From contig PUFA01000092.1 in assembly GCA_003508835.1 (NCBI GenBank), positions 6,677,501 to 6,741,500 on the forward strand: a stretch of 64,000 nt of DNA. Reading direction: 5' to 3'. A program made the translations under genes and the position numbers. Below, in pieces: positions 25,826 through 39,373 of this stretch. How positions within the stretch are numbered: position 1 is the first letter of the stretch; each line of letters begins with the position of its first letter. This stretch comes from Eonycteris spelaea. Lineage: Eukaryota > Chordata > Mammalia > Chiroptera > Pteropodidae. Under the pieces are notes generated by a model. The model worked only from the letters and a program-made list of their open reading frames with translations. It did not search any database and was not told where the DNA came from.

Positions 25826-26269
25826 GTGGCATGTCCTGGATGTGTCTTTCTGGCTCGTTTGTCCACTCCTGCTCTAAAGTAATCAAGCACATTTTGAAAG
25901 AACTCTGTCACATAGGACCATAAGTTCTTTTCACTTTTTAAGGCCTGATTCAATTCCAATCTATGTCAGCAAATACACATCAATTGCTTGTATATATAAG
26001 AGATGCTTCCCACAATAAAATCTTTCTATCTACTTCTCTGGACCCCACTGCTCTTTTTCCTCTGAATAAAACAGAATTGTAGCCTTTCAGAGAATAAAGA
26101 CTCCTTTAGCAACTATGAAAACTTTAAATACTTACCAAGAAAAATGCACAAACATATACACATTATTTTTTAGCCAATTTCATGAGGTTCACAGACACTC
26201 TGAAATTTGCTAGAGTGAGGGCAATATGTCCAAGGACTTCAGGTTTGCTTCTCTCTCATCTCTTGAGTT

Positions 26270-26665
26270 AGTTATCTACAGCTGTATAACAACTACTCCC
26301 AAACTTGGCAGCTTAAAACAAGAAGCATCTCAGTTTCTATGGGACAGGAATCCGGAAACAATTTATTTGGGTTGGCTTTGATTCAGAGTTTCTCATGATG
26401 TTGCAGTTAAGATGTCAGCAGGGGCAACAGCCATTTGAAGGCTGGTCTGGGATCTCAGCATCTTCATGCTGGCAGCCAGTGATCTGACACAGAGCAAGAG
26501 GAATCCACTGTGCCTTTTATGATCTACTATCAGAATTAACACTGTCACATCCACTTTGTTTTATTCATTAAGTCCAGCCCACATCATACCCAAGAGACAG
26601 GGAAATTAAACTCCACTCTTAAAGGAAGGAATAAAGAGTTTGTGGACATGTTTTAAAATGATCAC
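26270..26665 (+). mobile_element. Ancient LTR-like repeat, family uncertain
   Basis: 'ttagttatctacagctgtataacaactactcccaaacttggcagcttaaaaca', a 'tctcatgatgttgcagttaagatgtcagcaggggc' core and a 'taagtccagcccacatcat...tttgtggacatgtttt' end match a familiar old mammalian repeat. Probably a MaLR/ERVL-related LTR. Confidence 0.6.
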
Positions 26666-28769
26666 ACCCCTTCAAAACTCAATTATACTAAGAAAGTGGA
26701 ATTACATTTAATCTGTCTGGAACACCTCACTGTTCCTAGCACCACGCTTAATAAATACCTGGCACTGACTCATTAATACATTGAATTAGGCAAGGATAAG
26801 GTAGTTTTTCATAATAATCTTGTGAGTTTGCAGCAAACCATTTTTAGAAGCATCTAAATAGAATCTTTAGTTACTTAATCTTCACAAATGAATTAAACTA
26901 TAAATTGAAGAATGGATGACAACTTTGAGCTATGCTCTCACAACTTACAAGTAAATATTCCTCCCCCTAAAAATTTGGCTAAGGAAAATCCTATATAAGA
27001 AGGTAAAAAGGATAATTTTTATGGATAAGAAAGATTTATCATTTTGAAAATTAAAGTATAAAAAAGAACGGAAGCATAGCAATCCCTAACCACTTAAGAT
27101 TTGCCTTCTGAACTGGTTGGAAAAACAGAAATAACTCTCTTCCCTTGAACATTTCCTTAATTCCCAGCTTTTGGAATCTTCCCTTAAGGGTTTTCACCGA
27201 GGTTCTGATCATCTATAAACCTGTAGGACACATAGCCTCGGGAGTAGCACTGTTAGGCATAATCAATATGGCTGCAGAGAACAGATATATGTCACATTAG
27301 CATTAATTAGTGTCACCTGCAAAAGTCCCAAGTGCATCAATAAAAAAATTAAGATCTTCATGTATAAAAAGTTATAAGGCAAAATGTTTTTGTTAAATTT
27401 TCTTCAGTTTTGATAGATTTCAGAGCAAACATACACAGAGTTGATACAAGTATTCAAAGATGTCAAATAATCCCTCCAACATTTATAGGTCACGTCTCCA
27501 AGGTAAAGCGATGTGATCTGTAGTTAGTTTCTCTCTGTGAAAACATCTGCATTCTTTTGAGAAGGAAAGATAAAGTGGGAGAAACTGAATTTTCCAGGGG
27601 AAGTGTGGGCTGGAAGCAGGGTGATAACTTCGGGATGGTTGGTTACCTCTCCACCCTTCCTTCTTCTGTATGGGTTGTGGGCACTATGGTAACACTGGCT
27701 GTTTGTGGGGACTTGCACGACAGATCCAGGAGCTAGCTATACTTCCTCACTGGCCAGCTTAATTCTGACTACAGTCCTGAGAATTCAGCACATGGAACAG
27801 AGTACAACGTGAGAGGCTGGTGCGACAGTGATGCTGTTGAACATATTTTGTATTATATACCATACTAGAGATTGCTTCTGTTTGAGGCCTTTACTAAGAA
27901 TTAACTTAGCCTTTTTGTATTTTTCATGTAGTCATCGCCTTCAAAATACATAATACTAGATATAGATTAGTGCCATGCAAGAGCAAGAGTTTTACACATT
28001 TTATTCACTAATATGTACCTATCGCCTGACATACTATTAGTCAAATGCATGAAAAAATAAACAAATAAATAAATCTTTCAACTTATCTGTGCATACAATT
28101 GGACAGATATGTATTAGCAAAGTACAATCCATTATTTAAGTGGCTTAAAACTTATTAACCTTAAAATTGTAAATAAACATAAATTCTCTTATGAATTCCT
28201 TTCCTTCGACGTGCAGGCACTCTTAGAAACTCAACATATGGCTGCCTTTAATCTGTTCCCTTGCTGGATGTAACCAAGCTATATCCGCATACACTGACAT
28301 CTACCGATGGACATAGAAAGTGGCTTCTGTGTGTGTATATACATTCCCCGACCTCTTTCTTTCTTAAACTCTTATCCAACTTTGGTTCAATTAATATCAG
28401 AAGATTTCTTTCTATAGTCATTCTGCTCTACTGACACATATAATCTTGTGCAATTTCTCAAAACTATATTCTTTGGAATATAGTTCCCATGAAAAAGGGT
28501 TCTGTGCTCATGTCTCATGTAATATTCATAAGTGCTAAGTACTACATGTTCCTCTTAGCAATTCACAGTGAACTTTAGAATAGGTGCTCAGCAGTAATGC
28601 AGTAAAATATCTATATACAATTTCATTATTCACAAATTTGTTTAATAACAAATAATAAGCAACAATTATTGCACGTTAATAATCCCATTTAGTTTTGACT
28701 ATGGTATATTTTTTCAACAAAAAACCTATTAATATCTTTTGAAATATATTTTAGGAAATATATCCTACA

Positions 28770-29090
28770 ATTTCCCACCTTTGTTCAGGCTGTCTCCTCT
28801 TCAACCTTCTGCTCCCATTATCTTTCCACCCTTAAATCTCAGATCAAATGCTACTTTCTTTATAAAATTTTCCTTAGTTAGACTTAATCAGAAAGCCTCT
28901 TGTTTGTCTATCATAGGACACAGCATGTACCATCTAGATCTTTTATGTAATTTTTCAGTCTCCAAGATTAAACATTGAGATTCTGAAAGTAAAAATTCTT
29001 ATTTATCTTTTTATCTTCTAGGTCTCTGAGTAGAAAGTTTTACACACGGGAAGCCCAGTGAATGTCTGTTGAATTGACTCTGAGGCTAAG
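28770..29090 (+). mobile_element. L2 LINE 3' end
   Basis: 'ttaaatctcagatcaaatgctactttctt', 'aaattttccttagttag', 'acacagcatgtaccatc' and 'gaatgtctgttgaattgac' follow L2 order. Confidence 0.7.
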
Positions 29091-29224
29091 CAGTGCATTC
29101 ATTAAATACTTGTAGGAAAAGAAAACTAAGCCTTCGGTTTATAGGACAAACTAAACACAATAAAGAGCTTGAGATTACACTCTTTAAAATGCTTAAAAGT
29201 GTCCAAAGTTGTCGAATTATAGAA

Positions 29225-29365
29225 TGTTAAGTATATGTATCCCAAAAGATACGGAAATTAAGGGACAGTGAGGAGGCTGTCACTTGGCTTGGCAGTATAA
29301 TTTAGTCAATGGAAATTGTGGGACTAGATTCTATGTGTGACTCCAGTCCCATACTCTTCCCAGCA
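29225..29365 (-). mobile_element. MIR fragment
   Basis: Reverse MIR core and head: 'gaaattaagggacagtgaggaggctgtcacttggc' and 'gggactagattctatgtgtgactcc'. Confidence 0.55.
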
Positions 29366-30414
29366 TAAAATGTCAAGTGGCCTTCAACCACTTCGAAGTG
29401 GCCCAAATGTTTCAGGTCATCTCAATTATCAAATGGCCCACCAATAACCCCCAGCTACAGATGGGGTTAATCATTCATGTGACTGTCTTATTTCAGTGTG
29501 CTAAAGTCCTACAATAGATAAGATTATTAAATTTAAGACATACATTTCTACAATTGTATCATGAAGCCACATGACCGACTTTTTCCACTTAGAAAATAGC
29601 ATGGTCACTTAAATCTTGTTCGAGGTTCTCTCTATTCTTCTAGAACACATTTGCAGAGTTACATGTAAAGTGAACTAATAGTATAAATGTATCTATAAGC
29701 AACTTAACTGTTTATGTAAGAATTTTGCTAAGAACAAGGCATTTCTAAACAATCTGTAAAGTTCTATTTTCTGCTGCAGTTAAACATAGACCAAATGATT
29801 TTAACAACAAAGTAAAAAGAAGCTGGTTAGCCAAGTGGATCTGGAGATTCTACATTGACTAAGTCAGTTTTCCACAATGACTAAGTCAGTTACCCCCATT
29901 GGGAAAAGGATGGAGTGAGTGTACAAGTAGCTATTGGAATTAGGTCCAAAGCAGTCCAGGAAAGCAGACCAAGTAGGAGACCTAACTGCGAATGCAGTAT
30001 GAAGAATACTAAAAAATATTTACAAAGGAGGCCAGTGTGCAAGTCAAATGTGGAAAAGAGAGGAAACAGGGTCAGGCCGAAAAGGGCCAAATGGTTTGAA
30101 GTCATTCATGGGTACATGGTGATATGGAAAGAAACTAAGATGGGCTTGGGGGCAGTTAATTAAGACTGGGGTTTGTAACCAGCAGGGAAAAAACGAGTAG
30201 AAATCGAAATTAGCTTTAGAAGCAGTAGCCAGGTTTAGGCTTCATTAGGTAGATAAAAAGAGTGGATTAAGTACTCTTATTTGGGGGCTTATAAGGAGGT
30301 TTGATGGTGGTATAAGAGATCGAAAGAAGTGCTTAGTTAGTATACTCATTTCCTCCACTATTTTTGCTTTGCAGAAGGTGGTTTTAGATGCTAGTCTGTA
30401 AACACTGGCACAAG

Positions 30415-30650
30415 ATGGACACGTGGCAGACATAACCAAGGGTTTTGAAGACAGATCTGTTTTGGAATCCTAAGTCTACTACATCTTGTGCCTCACTGGG
30501 TAAGTAACCTTAGTTTCTTCTGTAAAGGATGGTACCCACAGCACTTCCCCACAGAGATGTTATAAGGATTCAATGATATAATGTATTGAAATACTTAGCA
30601 CAAGTCTGATGCATAATAAAAGCTCAATCAGTGATAGTTAATATTACTAG
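30415..30650 (+). mobile_element. MIR SINE, nearly full length
   Basis: 'cctcactgggtaagtaacctt', 'agagatgttataaggattcaatgatata', 'aaatacttagcacaagtctgatgcataataaaagctcaat' in MIR order. Confidence 0.8.
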
Positions 30651-31139
30651 ATTATTAAAACCACAATATTTATCCTTAAACTTTTTAAAAAGGGGGGTTT
30701 ATAACAAATTAACAAAAAAGAAGAGTACAGATGCACAGAAGACACAAAAATATTAGTCCCAAGGAAAAGAAAAGTGGGAATGGCAGTCGATAGTGTCTAC
30801 ATAACTCTTATTTCAACTCAGAGACACTTCTATTCAGAAAACTCAAGTATATCTCATTAATAATGACCAATATGTAGATGACCCACAAATTTATAAATCC
30901 AATGCAATATCTGAACTCCAAGTCTATATATTAACTTTCTACTTGCTATTTTCTCTTGAGTGACTCAAATGTACCTCAAACTCAAGATGTATAAAACTGA
31001 GCCTCATGATGTTCTCTTAACACTTGATCTTTTCCCCTTGTTACTTATCCCAGTAAATAGTGGTCCATTCTCAAAATACAATCAATCAGCAAACACTGCA
31101 ATATTATTAGGTATGTCTCAAATATATTTCAGTTAACAT

Positions 31140-31790
31140 CACCCACTATTATCATTTCTCTTGGGCTTCTGGAATAGCTTCCTCTGATCTACCATAACCA
31201 ATGGCTGCCAGAATAATCTTTCTGAAGCATAAATTAAACCATTTCACCCCTTCCCTCTAAATAAAACATTTAATAGATTCTTATTGTTCTGAGGATAAAC
31301 ACAAAGGCAAAACTCTTTAAAATGTCTTTTAGGATCCTGATTTGGTCTGGCTCTTTCCTACCCTCTCTCTGTTTCTCACTTTCTCCAGTAAAGCTACCTT
31401 GGCCTTCTGCCCATACCTTCCTTGTATTCATTGTGTTCTCCCTTACCTCAGGTCTTTTTGTATTGCTTTCCCCCCTAGCCTACAGACTCGACACACAGTT
31501 AACTCATTCTCATCCTTCAAACAGCAGTCAAGTCTCAATTCTTCTTGGAATCCTATCCTGACTTGGTTGGCCTCCCTATGATTCACTCTCATAGCACCAT
31601 GTACCTCGCTTTCATAGCACTGATCAGGTTGCAATTTTAAATTTATTTGTCCTTCCCACTAGACTCTAACAAAGTCTATGATATAAGGCATCAGACTTCT
31701 TTTGCTCAATATTGCATTCCCAGTACCTAGCTGAGTATTATGCATTTAATAAGTATTTGTTAAATGAATGAATGAATGCCTTCAGTACCT
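31140..31790 (+). mobile_element. L2 LINE 3' end, long copy
   Basis: The longest L2 in the window, ending in the typical 'agtacctagctgagtattatgcatttaataagtatttgttaaatgaatgaatga'. The L2 ORF2 tail words 'cttcaaacagcagtcaagtctcaattc' and '..cttggaatcctatcctgac' are still legible. Frames are broken. Confidence 0.85.
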
Positions 31791-32339
31791 GAGGTTGAAG
31801 ACTTTCATTTCATGTCCAAATTCAATGAATTTTTAAAATCTAGTCTCTCTTGTCTAGTACCACTAAAAACACCTTCTTTCTATTACATTTAAATTACCTC
31901 AGACAGCCTTGAAGGAGAAATCCCTAGCTCTAGCTTCTCTTCAATTCACCTATATACCTGAAGCTGACACGTTGCTGGGGCAACAGCTCCTTATGGGCAA
32001 TTAAGATGGTAATAGGAAAGACGACCAAGTAAAAAAAAGAGATTGCACAAGAAGGAAGGCTTAAAACCATTCTCTCTGAGGATGTTTAGCTTGGAAAAGA
32101 GAAAATCTAAGAGTGAATGTCAGATTATTTGAATATTTGAAAAGCTGTCACATTCAAAAATCGGCAGATAATTTTTGGTAGCTCTGGATGACAGTTTCTG
32201 GGAGGCAGATTTCAGCTCAATAAAAAGAAGACCATTTTAACAATTAGACCTATCTCAATGTGGTTGATTTTTTTAAGTAGTAACTTCGCTGTGACCCAGT
32301 GATTTCAAGCACAGTCTGATGAAATGCATAGCACAGAGA

Positions 32340-32430
32340 ACAGTGGTTCTCAAACATTTTTTATTAGCTGCGGAACCCTTTCTTCAAACAAAAGCTTTTG
32401 AGGAGAACCTAATATGCTAAACAGACAAAT
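32340..32430 (+). mobile_element. hAT-type DNA transposon fragment
   Basis: Starts 'cagtggttctcaaacattttttattagctgcggaaccc', the classic terminus of old hAT/MER elements. Confidence 0.65.
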
Positions 32431-33789
32431 GGGAGCATTTCTGTGGGCAGATGACTGCCCTTCCTGCACCCCAAGTCCCCTTCAAGCCATATGCCACTCC
32501 ATCAGCAGCAGCCTAGTAGAGCTCCGTTGAATCCGTTGAATCCACTATATGAAAATATGCATGCTTTCCCTTTTCAGCTTTTGCTGGGGTGGGGGGAGGA
32601 GTAGAGGAGAGCACTTCCTACTTTTTTTCTATTTTCTTCAATTCAGCGAAAGAATACTCTTTTCCATAAAAATCTGTTCCTAGGCATGCATGTAAATTTT
32701 GGTCTTTTGAAAGAACATATATATACAGCATTTGCCATCTTGCCTTAACTTTACTATTAGTTCCTTTATGGCAGAAATCTTTGTTCTTCTGCTTCGGAAT
32801 TACATATAATACTAAGTCTAGTAGGAGGTAATAAAAAAGAGGAAAAAAAACCCCGAAAAACCCAAACCCTCGTGATATAAAAGGTTAAGACAACAACTTC
32901 AGGTCTAACTCATAAAAATACCTAAAAAATGATCAGAAGACACAGAAAAATGACGAAACTATTTCACATATACATTCCCCTTTCTTTTTTATCTGATCCC
33001 TGTCCCCTGCTCCTTTTTACTCTCACAGGTCATAACTATATCTATCTCACATTCTTTCATTAGAGGAAGGAATCCAGATTCCCTCCAAGAAAGTAATCCC
33101 AAGAGATGAATTACTTTTCACAGGAAACCTGCTTTGACTAGAATCTAAAGGGAAAAAGTTCACTTTTATTATATGCCGTGATCTTATCTCCTGTAACTTC
33201 TTTAATAGTTGTAAGTAAATTCATGGATAGTTCAGGAATTCCAAATAAAAAAGGTTTGAATTTAGGCCATTATATTACACATTCTGTTCAAAGGAAAGAT
33301 TTTTACCAATTAAAAACCGAAATGTGTAGTTAACTTCCTTCCTAATGAAGAATGGTTTCTAGATGCATGAATCTTGGTAATAATATGGCACTAGCAGACA
33401 AATGTATGAAAAGTGCTTTCCAAGGAAGCATTTATACTTTCCCAGAGGTATTGGATTACTTTCCTGTATTTTTAGATTAAGTTCCTTTCAATGGATGCCT
33501 GTTCTGAGAAGATCATGCAACGGACTTCTGAAAAAAATCACATTTACATCCTTAAATTCTGATCAGATCAGATATCAACATACCATAAATCGGAAGTTTC
33601 TGTTACTGATATTACATATTAAGATGAATAAATATTCACTGAATATAGTAAGTATATAGTAAGCAGTATATTCTGGGGAATAATCAAAACACTGACACAT
33701 TCTAAACTCTAGAGAAATTGCTCTTGAGGAAGAATATACATTCATAGTGACATTTTCTGATCTCCTAAAGTTTCATGGTGAGGGACTAC

Positions 33790-33925
33790 ATGATAAAAAA
33801 GCACTGAATTTGGAATCATGACAACCTGGCTCTAATTCTGGCTCTATCACCAACTAACAAACCGACTGCATGTATTTCCCTTATTGCTCCTCAGTTCCTC
33901 ACTTACATAATATAATATTTGGATA
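33790..33925 (+). mobile_element. MIR fragment
   Basis: 'gaatttggaatcatgacaacctggctctaattctggctctatcac' and 'gctcctcagttcctcac' match the MIR head and core. Confidence 0.7.
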
Positions 33926-35044
33926 TTCGTATCTGAAATTTAAGTTTATTGTACTCTGCAAAGCAAATGTCCCTAATTGAAGTGCACTGACAATGTCACC
34001 TGGATGTGGGGAAGTAGAAGACATTTACGTGAGAAGGCTTATTAAAGTGTTAAGGGATTGCTGACATTTATCATTTCACTCATGCATTTGCATATTCATT
34101 CATTCATTCTACCAACATATACACATACCATCCAAATAATTTAACACGAAGTGTTTTAGCAAATTATGCAATTACCAAACAAAAAGTCTTGATATTCTAC
34201 TGGATATAAAATTAGCACAAATTAACATTTGGTTTGTTTTATGGTTTTACCAATCAAAAGAAAAAAATCCTCTAAATATCATTACCAAATTTTATTTCCA
34301 AAGTACTTCAGGCAATGATAGCCTTTGCCACATCAGGTACAAAGCATCAAAATTAAACAGAGTTTGGAATAATGTCTTGGATATGATACCAAAAAACAGG
34401 CAACAAAAGTAAAAATAGACGAGTGGAACTACATCAAGCTTAACAACTTCTGTGGTCAAAAGACAATCAACAAGGTGAAAAGGCAACCTACAGAAGAAGA
34501 AAAAAATATTTGCAGGTCATATGTCTGATAAAGGGTTAATATCGAATATATAAAGAACTATAATTCAACAAGAAAAAAATCAAATAACCCAATTAAAAAA
34601 TGGGCAAAGGACTTCTTAAACAGACATTTCTCCAAACAAGATATAAAATGGCCAACAAATATATGAAAAGACGCCCAACATCACTAATCATCAGAGAAAT
34701 ACAAATGAAAACCACAATGAGATATCACCTCACGCCCATGAAAATGGCTATTATCAAAAAACAGAAAATAATAAGTGTTGTCAAGGATGTGGACAAGGAT
34801 GTTGGCAGGGTTATAAAATGCTGTAATCACCATGGAAGAGTATGATAATGCCCCAAAACATTAAAAATAGAACTACCACATGACCCAGAAATCTCATTTC
34901 TGGATATATATTTAAAATAATTGATACAGGGTCTCAAAAAGATATTTGTACATCCAAGTTTATAGCAGCACTATTCATAATACCCAAGAGGTGGAAGCAA
35001 ACCAAATGCCCATTAAGGGATGAATGGATAAAGAAAACGTGATA

Positions 35045-35045
<1 letters not shown>

Positions 35046-35095
<50 letters not shown>

Positions 35096-35110
35096 TCACA
35101 CACACACACA
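35046..35110. repeat. (CA)n microsatellite
   Basis: A CA run with one CTCACTCA interruption, located where L1 normally reads 'tacacacaatgg'. Confidence 0.99.
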
Positions 35111-35261
35111 ATCGATTGTATTTAGCCTTAAAAAGGAAGGCAATTTTGTTACATGGTGTAACATGAGTAAACCTTAATGACATTATGCTAAGCAAAGTAA
35201 GTCTGTCACAGAAAAGACAAATACTATATTATTCCACTTATATGATGTATCTAAAATAGTC

Positions 35262-35668
35262 AATCTTATGAACTGATTATGTCCTTCCAAAATTCATATG
35301 TTAAATATGAATAGAGGTAGGGTTCTAACCCCCAATGTATTTGAAGACAGGGCCCTTAATGAAGTACTTAAGTTACATGAGGTCATAAGAATGGAACCCT
35401 AATTTGGTAAGACTACTGTCTTTGTCAGAAGAGGAAAAGACACAAGGGATCTTTCTCTCTCACTTTCTTTCCATGAGCAAAGAGAAGAAATCATGTGAGG
35501 CCACAGCAAGAAGGTGGCCATCTACACGTTAGGAAGAGAGGCCTTACGAGAAACCAATTCTGAGAGCAACTTGATCTTAGACATCTAGCCTCTAGAACTC
35601 TGAGAAAATAAATTTGTTAATGTTTAAGCTATCTTGTCTGTTGTATTTTGTTAACCCTAGCAGACAAA
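35262..35668 (+). mobile_element. MLT1A-like solo LTR (ERVL-MaLR)
   Basis: Starts 'tcttatgaactgattatgtcc' and runs through 'aaaattcatatgtt', 'acccccaatgtatttg', 'ggtcataagaatggaaccc', 'tgtgaggccacagcaagaaggtggcc', 'agcctctagaactctgagaaaataaattt' to 'ttgttaaccctagcagacaaat', in MLT1A order. No internal retroviral sequence adjoins it. GTCAA flanks both sides, consistent with a 5-bp target duplication. Confidence 0.85.
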
Positions 35669-36724
35669 TATAGTCAAATTTTTAAAAACAAAAAACAGAA
35701 TCGTGGTTAAGAGCAGCTAGGGAAGGAGGGGAAAGAAGAGTTTGTTTCATGAGCTTAGAGTTTCAGATATGCAAGATGAAAAAATTCTGGAAATTTCTTT
35801 TACAACGATGTGTATATATTTAACTTTATCAAATTGTAGACTTCAAAATGGTAAAGGTAGTAAATTTTGTTATGTGGTTTTCACCACAATAAAAAAATAA
35901 ACAGAATTTCAAATTTCCTGCTGAAATAAAGAAATAAAAAAAAATGCTACCTCATAAATAAGAGCAATCATTAATACTATTTTTTGCATATGAGATGTAT
36001 ATAAGTGTGGTTTATATTTGTGTTTATTTCATTAGAAAAAGCAATAATGATTAAACCTTAAGGCAAAAATAACACTTCTATTTTAGAAGCAATATTTACC
36101 AATATATATGAACAGAGATAAACCTAGTTAGTTTACAAAATTTAATCTCTAAATTCTACTAAAACTAGAGGTGAATTTAACATACCTTCAACATTTCTCT
36201 CTCAATATATTTTACAAGAAAATGTTATCAATAGTAGAACATAGGAAAGTTCTCTCAGTTCAAATTCTCCAGATTCCTAAACTGGGTATCTTTAGAAATA
36301 GGTGGAAAGAACAACCAGTAATAATACTAGGGCTCATGCAACTTACATAATGACGAGAATTCAATTTAGGTTAAGAGAAAAACAACAACAACACTTATTT
36401 ACATTTAATGATTACATTCCCCTAAGTTCTTTTCTCGTAAAATGTTAGAACAGAGGATTTGATATCTATGAAATTCTTCCTCACTTAATAAATCGATTCT
36501 TCATGTTTCTCTAATAGAAAAGAGAAAAGTGTAACAATAAACATTTATATTATATTTTATAACTTATTTTGTTTATTCTAACAAAGTTAACATGTAAGAT
36601 TATAGAGATTTTGGTTTATGCCACAGTAAAATTTCTCTTATTTGCAGGCCTAAATACAATTTCAAGAAAATCGTGGGCTTTGACAACTCAAGGGAAAAGG
36701 TAGGCATGGCTTGATTTTAGGAGA

Positions 36725-36905
36725 CAATCAGAACAGGGTTTCTCCACTTTGGCATTATTAACATTTTGGGCTGGATACTTCTTTGTTGTAGGGCTCTCTG
36801 ATGCATTTATCATGTTTAAGAGCATCCCTAGCTCTACCTACTGGATGCCATTAAACACCTCTTTGGTTGTGACAACCAAAAAATGTCTAGACAATGTGAG
36901 GCTAC
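36725..36905 (+). mobile_element. Ancient DNA-transposon-like repeat
   Basis: 'tttctccactttggcattattaacattttgggctgg', 'tagggctctctgatgcatttatcatg' and 'gttgtgacaaccaaaaaatgtctagac' match a frequent old mammalian repeat, probably a non-autonomous hAT-like element. Confidence 0.6.
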
Positions 36906-38699
36906 AGGTAGACTGATGAATTAGCAAAATGAAACTGCAGAGTTAACTTAGAGTCCAAAGCTAGAAAGTTAATATTTAGTAGCTAAACTCTGATATGCAA
37001 ACTAAAGAATGTGAGTTGTAGGATAATTGAAGTCTAAAAATACAGACCTCGAAATGTTAAGAGACATGTGTGTCTATTGCTAGAAAGAAAGAACATTCTA
37101 AAAATATTACCTGCCACTTTGTGTGTGCTCAAGGAAATAAAACCATAGTCACATTTGCTATTTTCCTCTTTTAGACTGCCATCTGGTAATCCATACTTCC
37201 ACTAGAAAAAAATTCTAGCCAACTGGATTAAAATAGTTAATGCACCACCCCATGTGCCAAAATATGCTAGTGAGTCTACAGTTTGCTCAATCATGCTTGA
37301 AAAGAAAAACTAATGCCCTTAAAAGACAAAAGTAAATAACTCACAGAATGCTTACACAACTTGGAGTAGTTCCCTTCCCACCTTTGTGGGACACAGAGTC
37401 AAATAGGAACAGGAGAAAAAGCACAACAAAAGCAGTTACATAAACAGGCAAACTGAAATAATCAAACTGGTTTATTGTACGTCAACTTGTCTACAAGACA
37501 TATTGAGTTAAAAAAAAAAAATCCACTAACCAAATCCACAATAGTCATTATGTTTCTGATGTCATGTGGATTTGTTAGGAATTAATGAAAAAATGGGAGA
37601 GGTACACATTGATCCTTGTAATACTCCTCAAGAAAGGCAGTATAAGGATTCTTCATAATAATGAATACAAGGTTCATCACCATAACTGAATCTACCATCA
37701 CTTCCTTTTTCTTAATACCCAAAAGTTATTAAAAGGCAAACTGGCCCAGCCAGACTAGTGTATCCTCTGAGTGCTCTTTCACTAACCTATAAAGGTAGTC
37801 TATGGTAATAAGGATATACAGTTCCTAATAGATGAACAGTAATTATTAAATACAAAAATAAGCAAATGTTTTGTTAAATGTAAACATGAATTGTATTTTT
37901 TTGAGTACTTCTACAAGAACCCATCTAGATGAAATAATGAGCAGAAAGACAAGGTCATGACTCACAAGGAGTTTACCTCTTAGCCTAGGAAGATTCCAGT
38001 GAAATCATCAGACATTTAGGAAAAGCAACACCATGCAGCATCAAACACAATGTCTCTTTTTAAAAAGAGGTATTAACACCCAGGAAAAAGTTACCAGAGA
38101 AAACAAAAGACTTTAAGTATAATTACTAGTCTCATAAATGTTGAGAGAATATTGCATCTGTCAGACAAGAACAGATTATGACACAGCGAAAATTTTGAAT
38201 AAACATTTATATTTAGATACATCTGTATGAAACTTTAGAAAAAAATAAATAAGAGGAAATCCTAAAGGTTTTCAGAGATAAAATAGGTATAAGACATTTT
38301 CAGACATTTAAGAACTGACTATAGTCAAAGTTTAAAAATACTATTAAAGAGAATCCTTCAAATCAAAAAGGAAACAAAGAATATTGAGTGAAAAAGAAAT
38401 AAACAGCAAAAAGATACAAGCAATAAAATAATATTTGTAAGGATATTTAAAACATCAAACAACCCTTAAATGTTTTCATGGAAATAGACTTATACAATAA
38501 AAATATAAAAACATTTATGGTCAAGATGCATGAGTATAAGTAAGAGGTAAGCAAATGGGGTAGAGCTATGGTTTGATACTTTTTAAAGAAGAAACTGCCA
38601 CCATTATTGGAATCACAAATGATCTCAACATAGGGAGACAGCATGTGGGGGAGGAAGTAATATGAGAAATGTGAAACCTTGAGAGTCTTTTCTTGTTCT

Positions 38700-39322
38700 G
38701 CTGAAGATTATGGGTATTAATTAAATCTAGATATTGATTGTAAAAAAAATAAGTGTAAGTATGTAGGTTAAAAATTGTTGGTTAACCACTAAAAATCATT
38801 TTGAAGTAGATAATTTTTACTTTGAAATCATCAAAAGAAAGAAATGACACAGGGAAGGCAACTAATGTAAAAGAGCAGACTAAGTACAACTATATCAATA
38901 ATCACAATAAATGTGAATTAAATTAAATTCACTATTAAAGTAGACTGTCAAAATATAGCCATATTAACATCAGGCAAATTAGAATTAAAGGAAAATATTG
39001 TCAAAAGAAAGGAGAACTAAACCTCTTATTGTTAAAATATGCAATTCATCAAGTTGTCATGCCACAAATCTTAATATACTTAATAACATAGCTTCAAAAT
39101 GTATAATGCAAAAAGTGATATCAAAACCAGAAGAAAATGACTTTTGTATAACCATAGTGTGATATTTAACATACCTTCTCATAAATCTACATCTCACATA
39201 AAAACCTTTTAGGTTTTAATAAACTTGACTTTATAAATCTAAATATGTAATGGTACACAAGCATATAGTCAATAGAGACTATAACCAATGAACAGCTTAA
39301 AAATTGACTATGTATTAGAACG

Positions 39323-39373
<51 letters not shown>

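Larger units (their letters stand above)
34340..35905 (+). mobile_element. Old L1 3' part, split by an MLT1A-like LTR
   Basis: 34,340-35,261 reads as L1 ORF2 C-terminal sequence in sense ('aatgggcaaaggacttcttaaacagacatt', 'atgagatatcacctcacgcc', 'tttatagcagcactattcataatacccaag', 'ttatgctaagcaaagtaagtc'). The L1 3' UTR resumes after the LTR at about 35,670 and ends near 35,905 with 'ttttcaccacaataaaaaaataaa'. Frames are broken. Confidence 0.85.
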
